Origin: Mycolicibacterium sp. HK-90 | GTDB taxonomy: Bacteria > Actinomycetota > Actinomycetes > Mycobacteriales > Mycobacteriaceae | Assembly: GCF_030486405.1 (NCBI RefSeq) | Contig: NZ_CP129613.1 | Coordinates: 4,464,001-4,528,000, forward strand | Length of the DNA stretch: 64,000 nt | Direction: 5' to 3' | Shown: positions 59,242 through 64,000 of the stretch, piece by piece | Numbering within the stretch: position 1 is the first letter of the stretch | How the letters are laid out: every line of letters begins with the position of its first letter | Position numbers and translations under genes: made by a program | The notes under the pieces: generated by a model | Told to the model about the DNA's origin: nothing | Seen by the model: only the letters and a program-made list of their open reading frames with translations | The model's database searches: none

Positions 59242-60084
59242 TCAGCTCCTCTGCCCCTCGACTGCGGCGTCTTCTACAGCATCGACCAAAGCCGCCTCCC
59301 GTTGGGCCAGAATGCCACCGTCGGCCCAGATCACCTGCCCGGTCACATAACTGGCCGCCGGGCTGCCCAGAAACACCAGCAAAGCCGCCTGCTCGGCGGC
59401 CTCGGAGTTTCGTCCCAGCGGCGTGGTGAACGAGTCGAGATACTGCTGTCCGTACGCCGAACGCAGCTGATCGAGAATCGGTGTCTCGGTCACCCCCGGT
59501 CCGGTGCAGTTGATCCGGATGCCACGGGCCCCCAGCTCGGCGACCCGGCGCATGCCGTAGAGGATCACCGCCTCCTTCGACAACCGGTAGCCACCGTCGG
59601 CCAGCGCCTCGGGATGGTCGGCGCACCACTGCAACCCCTCGTCGACCGATCGGGTGTGAATCAGCCCTGCAGTGGTGGACCGGTTTTCGCGGTAGCCCGA
59701 GGCCGCCAGTGACGCCACCGACGTGATCGACCCACCCGCCGCCATACGATCCTCCAGGGCCTCGGTGAACTGCCGGGTACCGAGGAAGTTGATCCGCACC
59801 ACCAACAGCGGATTACCGATGCCCGAGGACACGCCGGCCACGTTGAACAGGGCGTCCACCCGGCCGTCGACCGCAGCGGCGGCACGATCGACCGACGCCG
59901 GGTCGGCCAGATCCAGTTCGATGAACGTATCCGGTCGGTGCTCGGGAGCGCGGAGATCGAGACCGGTCACCCGGGCGCCGAGGTCACCCAGCGCGCGGGT
60001 GACCTCGGCACCGATGCCCGATCCGCAGCCGGTGACCACGACGTGTCTCCCGTCGTAACGCACCAACTCGTCGAGGCAGGTCAC
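59242..60084 (-). CDS. SDR, 3-alpha-hydroxysteroid/coniferyl-alcohol dehydrogenase-like
   Basis: A 280-residue SDR. It has the short-form N-terminus VVVTGCGSGIGAEVTRAL, then LDLRAPEH, DALFNVAGVSS, VRINFLGTRQF and YxxxK in GGYRLSKEAV. This shape is that of 3-alpha-hydroxysteroid and coniferyl-alcohol dehydrogenases. Catalytic Ser is in SVASLAAS. The GTG at 60084 starts just before the LLM gene's stop would end, with two bases between. An alcohol of a cyclic or aromatic intermediate is the likely substrate. Confidence 0.87.
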   Translation of the reverse strand: MTCLDELVRYDGRHVVVTGCGSGIGAEVTRALGDLGARVTGLDLRAPEHRPDTFIELDLADPASVDRAAAAVDGRVDALFNVAGVSSGIGNPLLVVRINFLGTRQFTEALEDRMAAGGSITSVASLAASGYRENRSTTAGLIHTRSVDEGLQWCADHPEALADGGYRLSKEAVILYGMRRVAELGARGIRINCTGPGVTETPILDQLRSAYGQQYLDSFTTPLGRNSEAAEQAALLVFLGSPAASYVTGQVIWADGGILAQREAALVDAVEDAAVEGQRS

Positions 60085-60086
60085 GG

Positions 60087-61394
60087 TCAGCCCGCTGCTT
60101 CGCGAGCCGCCTTCTCGGCCGCGGCCGCCTTGACCCGGCCCTCGTTGATCTCGGCCATGGCCTCGGGGATCTCACCCGCGGTGAACTTGTCGCGTCCCGT
60201 GGGCAGGCCACCGAAGGCGTAGGTCTCGTCGAACAGCGGCGCGTCGGACGGACGGCGACGGGACTCGACCTTCTCGATCACCGGCTCCAGCCGCTTGGCC
60301 TTGTCCGACACCGCTTTTGCGTCCCGTTCGATGAACTCGGGCAGGATCTCCTTGCCCATGATCTCGATGGACTCCATCGTGCCCTCGTGGCTGCGCGGGT
60401 TGAGCAGCAGGATGATCTCGTCGACCCCGCTGGCCTCGTAGCTGCGCAGGAACTCGCGCACGGTGTCGGGCGAACCGATGGCCCCGCGGCCGGGACCGTA
60501 GGCCAGGGTCGGATCTTCCTTGACCGCTTCCTCGTAACGCTCCCAGACCTTGGTCCGGCCAGGGGTGTGCATCCCGGTGAGGTAGTAGTGCATGATCCCG
60601 AACGAGAAGAAGCCACCACCGATACCGAGACGCTTGAGGGCCTCGTCATCGGATTTGGCCACCATCATCGACAGGTCACCGCCGATGGCCAGGATGTTGG
60701 GGTTGATCGCCGGGGTGATCGGGGCGCCCTGCTCTTCGAATTCCTTGTAGTACCCGTCAACCCGCTCCTTGAGCGCCTCGGGGCCGGTGTAGGCGAAGCT
60801 CAGCGCGCCGATGGCCTTCTGGGCCGCCATCTGGACCGACGACGGACGCGTGCAGGCCACCCAGACCGGGGGGTGCGGTTTCTGCAGCGGCTTGGGGATC
60901 ACATTGCGGGCCGGCATCTCGACGTGCTCGCCCTTGAAGCCGGTGAACGGCGCTTCGGTCATACAGCGGATCGAAACCTCAAGGGCTTCTTCCCACATCG
61001 TGCGTTTGTCGGCCGGGTCGATGTCGAAACCGCCCAGCTCCGCGACCGAGGATCCCTCACCGGTGCCGAACTCCACGCGCCCGTTGGAGAGATGGTCGAG
61101 GGTGGCGACGCGCTCGGCGATACGGGCCGGGTGGTTGATCGGCGGGGGCAGATGCATCACGCCGAAGCCCAGCCGGATGTCTTTGGTGCGCTGGCTGGCC
61201 GCGGCCAGGAACATCTCCGGCGCGGTCGAGTGGCAGTACTCCTCCAGGAAATGGTGCTCGGTGAGCCAGACGGTGGAGAAGCCTGCCTTGTCAGCGGCCT
61301 CCACCTCGGTCAGACCATGCTGGAACAGCTGATGTTCGTCGTCCTCCGACCACGGCCGGGGCAATGGGAACTCGTAGAACAGCGAGATCTTCAT
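60087..61394 (-). CDS. LLM-class flavin-dependent oxidoreductase/monooxygenase
   Basis: A 435-residue luciferase-like protein. Family features: STVWLTEHHFLEEYCHS near the start, NHPARIAERVATLDHLSNGRVEFGTGEGSS, PPVWVACTRPSS and a long C-terminal extension ending in charged helices. It is larger than typical F420 enzymes (about 300) and in the size range of FMN-dependent monooxygenases. With the FMN reductase in the same operon a two-component monooxygenase is plausible, but F420 use cannot be excluded. The ATG overlaps the KstD-like stop by ATGA. Confidence 0.88.
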   Translation of the reverse strand: MKISLFYEFPLPRPWSEDDEHQLFQHGLTEVEAADKAGFSTVWLTEHHFLEEYCHSTAPEMFLAAASQRTKDIRLGFGVMHLPPPINHPARIAERVATLDHLSNGRVEFGTGEGSSVAELGGFDIDPADKRTMWEEALEVSIRCMTEAPFTGFKGEHVEMPARNVIPKPLQKPHPPVWVACTRPSSVQMAAQKAIGALSFAYTGPEALKERVDGYYKEFEEQGAPITPAINPNILAIGGDLSMMVAKSDDEALKRLGIGGGFFSFGIMHYYLTGMHTPGRTKVWERYEEAVKEDPTLAYGPGRGAIGSPDTVREFLRSYEASGVDEIILLLNPRSHEGTMESIEIMGKEILPEFIERDAKAVSDKAKRLEPVIEKVESRRRPSDAPLFDETYAFGGLPTGRDKFTAGEIPEAMAEINEGRVKAAAAEKAAREAAG

Positions 61395-63193
61395 CGGTTT
61401 CCTCCTGAGGGGTTGCTGACGGTGTCCTGGACTTGAGCGTTGACGGCTGGCGAAACGGGTTGTGCGGCAACCTGTCCGGCGATATGTCTGGCGGCTACGT
61501 ATCCGAATGTCATCGCGGGCCCGATGGTCGCGCCGGCTCCGGCGTAGCTCCGGCCCATCACCGCCGCCGAGACGTTGCCCACCGCGTAGAGCCCGTCGAC
61601 CGCGGCCTCGTCGGCGCGCAGTACCCGAGCGTGCTCATCGGTACGCAGACCGCCCGAGGTCCCCAGGTCGCCGAGGATGATCTGGAACGCGTAGTACGGC
61701 GGCTTGCCGAGCGGACGCAGATTGGGGTTCGGGAGTGTGGGATCCCCGTAGTAGTTGTCGTAGGCGCTGTCGCCGCGGTTGAAGTCGTCGTCGTGGCCGG
61801 CGTGTGCCAGCTGGTCGAACCGCTCGGCGGTGGCCCGCAGGTTGTCCGGCGGTACCCCGATCTTGCCGGCCAGTTCCTCCCAGCTGTGCGCCTCGACCAC
61901 GACACCGGATTCCAGCCAGGCCCGGGGCACCTTGCGCCCGGTCGGCACCGGCGCGAACGGGATCTTCGGGATGGGCAGATGCCCGGCCACCACATACCGG
62001 TGGAACGAGTCGATGTCGGTGACGAGCCAGCACGGGATGTGCGCGACGCCGGATTCCTGTCCCTGGATCATGGCGTGGGCGAAGTCCATGTAGGGGGCGG
62101 CCTCGTTGATGAACCGCTTGCCGTCGCCGTTGACCACGAACTGCGACGGCATCATGCGCTCGTTGAGCATGAACTGCAGCCGGCCGTCGGGCCAGCAGAT
62201 GGCGGGGAACCACCATGCCTCGTCGAGCAGTTCGGTGGCACCGCCCACCTTCTCGCCGGCCCGAATGCCGTCACCGGTGGCGGCGGGATTGCCGAAGCTC
62301 CAGTCCTTCTCCAGCACCGGCAGGTGCTCCTTGCGCCAGGCCATGTCATGGTCGAATCCGCCGGAGGCCAGGATCACCCCACCGGTGGCCCGGATCCGGT
62401 GCGGTTTGCCGTCGCGTTCGACGACGGCGCCGAGTACCGCGCCGTCCGGACCGGTGATCAGCGAGGTCATCGGCGCATCCAGCCAGAGCGGGATGTCGTG
62501 TTGTTTGAGCGCCAACCGCATCCGGGCCGCCAACGACTGCCCGATGGCGGCCATCCGGTCACCGAAGACCCGGGCCCGCACCATCCGCCAGATCAGCTTG
62601 AGCAGCACGGCCTTGCCGCGCCAGTTCTGCCGGACCTGGTAGAAGAGCCGAAGGTCCTTGGGCGCGAACCAGATTCCCTTGGGCGCCAACGCCAGCGGGG
62701 CAAGCAGTTCCTGCTCGTGCTCACCGAGCTTGCGCAGGTCGATGGCCGGTACGTTGATGGTGCTGCCCTGGGCCGAGCCGCCCGGCAGTTCCGGGTAGTA
62801 GTCGGCGTAGCCGGGCTTCCAGACGAACTCGAACCAATCGCTGTTGTGCTCGAGGAAATCCATCATCTCCGGTGCGGCCTCGACGTACTTGCGCAGCCGG
62901 GCGTCACTGACGGTTCCCGCGGTGATCTGCTTGAGGTAGTCGAACACCCCATCCGGTGACGGCACATATCCGGCCCGGCGTTGCGACGGTGCGCCGGGCA
63001 CCCAGATGCCGCCACCGGAGAGCGCGGTGGAACCGCCGAAGTGGGACGACTTTTCGACCACCAGGGTGTCGAGACCGGCCGCGTCGGCGGTCAGCGCAGC
63101 CGTCATGCCTCCGCCCCCGGAGCCGACGATCAGCACGTCGACCGTTGCGTCGAAGGCCCCCTCGACGGTCTGTGCACTGCTGTCTGAACTCAT
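61391..63193 (-). CDS. FAD-dependent dehydrogenase, 3-ketosteroid Delta1-dehydrogenase-like (KstD family)
   Basis: A 600-residue flavoprotein of the KstD/fumarate reductase family. The FAD motif [14 protein letters not shown] is at residues 21-34, [13 protein letters not shown] follows, and the C-terminal FAD region is [18 protein letters not shown], then [33 protein letters not shown]. The Tyr of [10 protein letters not shown] is where KstD has catalytic groups. It would introduce a ring double bond next to a ketone. ATG 63193 overlaps the extradiol dioxygenase stop (ATGA). Steroid specificity is not proven. Confidence 0.88.
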   Translation of the reverse strand: MSSDSSAQTVEGAFDATVDVLIVGSGGGGMTAALTADAAGLDTLVVEKSSHFGGSTALSGGGIWVPGAPSQRRAGYVPSPDGVFDYLKQITAGTVSDARLRKYVEAAPEMMDFLEHNSDWFEFVWKPGYADYYPELPGGSAQGSTINVPAIDLRKLGEHEQELLAPLALAPKGIWFAPKDLRLFYQVRQNWRGKAVLLKLIWRMVRARVFGDRMAAIGQSLAARMRLALKQHDIPLWLDAPMTSLITGPDGAVLGAVVERDGKPHRIRATGGVILASGGFDHDMAWRKEHLPVLEKDWSFGNPAATGDGIRAGEKVGGATELLDEAWWFPAICWPDGRLQFMLNERMMPSQFVVNGDGKRFINEAAPYMDFAHAMIQGQESGVAHIPCWLVTDIDSFHRYVVAGHLPIPKIPFAPVPTGRKVPRAWLESGVVVEAHSWEELAGKIGVPPDNLRATAERFDQLAHAGHDDDFNRGDSAYDNYYGDPTLPNPNLRPLGKPPYYAFQIILGDLGTSGGLRTDEHARVLRADEAAVDGLYAVGNVSAAVMGRSYAGAGATIGPAMTFGYVAARHIAGQVAAQPVSPAVNAQVQDTVSNPSGGNR

Positions 63194-63999
63194 GCTGCGA
63201 TTCCTACCGCCGTCCTGATTGCGAATCCTGCGATCAATTCCGGTGCCGCCCGGTAAAAGTGGTTGCCGGTCCGGTACGGACCGTTGGCCGCCAGGGCCGC
63301 GAACGCGGCCACCCAGGTGCGGATCTCGTGTGCCGAGTTGCCACCTTCGCCGGCGATGAACGTGTTCGACCAGCCGTCCAGATCGGTGAGCCGGCCGTCG
63401 TCGAAGATCTCCAGCAACCCGTGGTCCCACTCCGGGTTCAGCGGCCGCAGCGGACTGTCACCGTGAGCGAAATCCTGGGCCGCTTGACTCACTGCCGTCT
63501 GCCGGGCCATCCGCTGCTCGGCGGACATCGGGGCGCCGTGCACGATCCGGTCCAGTGCTGCCGGTGGCGCGGTGGCCAGCGTCGGCACCGGCGGATCATG
63601 CGACAGCCCACCGGAACCGAGCACGAGCACCCGCTTGTCGAGAGTGCCCAGGAAGGCACCCACCGCCGCACCGAGAGCGCGCGACCGCGAAAGCGGACCA
63701 AGCGGGGTGGCAACCGAATTGATGAAGATCGGCACGATGGGACGCGCGGTCGCCTCGCCGAACAATTCCTGCAGTGGCTGCACGGTGCCATGGTCGACGT
63801 CCATGCTCGTCGAGATGGCGACGTCGACGCCGGACTCCCAGACCGCCTCCGCGCAGGCCTGGGCGATATCACCCGCGACGTCGAGCGCACCCTGATGCGT
63901 CCCGTAGTCGCCCACCCCGGCGGCGGCGGTGCCGATGCAGAACGGCGGCATCAGCCGGTAGAAGAATCCGTTGTAGTGGTCCGGCGAGAAGGTGACGAC
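63190..63999 (-). CDS. mhpB: Class III extradiol dioxygenase, MhpB/LigB type (5' end outside the window)
   Basis: About 269 residues are visible; the start lies beyond 64000. The family pattern [18 protein letters not shown] opens the visible part, with the first active-site His, and [14 protein letters not shown] holds the second. Later [12 protein letters not shown] and [13 protein letters not shown] fit LigB-superfamily enzymes. MhpB cleaves 3-(2,3-dihydroxyphenyl)propionate beside its hydroxyls. The operon's GNSMG-type hydrolase would act next. The exact catechol substrate is unknown. This is the most upstream visible gene of the operon, with further genes possibly beyond. Confidence 0.88.
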   Translation of the reverse strand, partial: VVTFSPDHYNGFFYRLMPPFCIGTAAAGVGDYGTHQGALDVAGDIAQACAEAVWESGVDVAISTSMDVDHGTVQPLQELFGEATARPIVPIFINSVATPLGPLSRSRALGAAVGAFLGTLDKRVLVLGSGGLSHDPPVPTLATAPPAALDRIVHGAPMSAEQRMARQTAVSQAAQDFAHGDSPLRPLNPEWDHGLLEIFDDGRLTDLDGWSNTFIAGEGGNSAHEIRTWVAAFAALAANGPYRTGNHFYRAAPELIAGFAIRTAVGIAA

Positions 64000-64000
64000 G

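Noticed and set aside
1..64000. tRNA, rRNA, insertion sequences, integrases or phage genes
   Set aside because: No transposase or integrase motif, terminal repeats or cloverleaf-like sequence was recognised on either strand.

Overview
The window looks like a chromosomal stretch from a mycobacterium, most likely a fast-growing Mycolicibacterium-type species. The evidence is high GC with GC-rich third codon positions, common GTG/TTG starts, many overlapping stop/start codons, F420-type luciferase-like oxidoreductases, a mycofactocin-type short-chain dehydrogenase, several acyl-CoA dehydrogenases, single-cluster ferredoxins beside P450s, and a six-helix HAMP adenylate cyclase. No rRNA, tRNA, insertion sequence, phage gene or CRISPR array was seen. 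Almost every gene fits the breakdown of a hydrophobic, probably cyclic or aromatic/terpenoid/steroid-like substrate through CoA thioesters.

Layout. 0-4.4 kb: a tandem TetR protein, a 3' remnant of an amine-dehydrogenase-like gene, and a two-subunit acyl-CoA dehydrogenase pair. 4.6-8.2 kb (+): two metal-dependent amidohydrolases (one degenerate), a Rieske ferredoxin and an alpha/beta hydrolase. 8.3-16.8 kb: a NuoF-like flavoprotein plus ferredoxin, a DUF35-thiolase fusion (aldolase-like), hydrolases, two 3-hydroxyisobutyrate dehydrogenase paralogues and a P450 with ferredoxin. 16.9-19.6 kb (-): P450, ferredoxin, DUF1330 protein, LLM oxidoreductase. 19.9-23.9 kb (+): TetR, an ACAD10/11-like dehydrogenase, its kinase partner and a quinone oxidoreductase. 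23.8-26.8 kb: epoxide-hydrolase-like protein, P450, unknown protein, TetR. 26.9-33.9 kb (-): a beta-oxidation operon (two acyl-CoA dehydrogenases, thiolase, CoA-transferase, SDR, amidohydrolase). 34.1-39.9 kb (+): CMD protein, Rieske oxygenase, small unknown protein, amidohydrolase, SnoaL-like protein, a second acyl-CoA dehydrogenase pair. 40.0-46.8 kb: adenylate cyclase, crotonase, TetR, mycofactocin SDR, SDR, kinase-like protein. 46.8-55.8 kb (-): an eight-gene operon (TetR, ferredoxin, P450, amidohydrolase, intact and degenerate M24 proteins, crotonase, double CoA-transferase). 56.0-64.0 kb (-): an eight-gene meta-cleavage-type operon (extradiol dioxygenase, KstD-like flavoprotein, LLM oxidoreductase, SDR, cyclase, FMN reductase, hydrolase, SDR).

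How it fits together. P450s and Rieske enzymes would activate the substrate, using small ferredoxins and perhaps the NuoF-like flavoprotein. CoA-transferases, acyl-CoA dehydrogenases, crotonases, SDRs, thiolase and the aldolase-like fusion would shorten side chains or rings. The extradiol operon would open an aromatic ring. Two themes stand out. A palindrome of the form GAGAA-N5-TTCTC recurs at the control regions of five transcription units between 4.4 and 43.6 kb, suggesting one local TetR-type regulon. Several enzymes also occur as adjacent paralogue pairs in which one member has lost catalytic or metal-binding residues. The substrate cannot be named from sequence alone.
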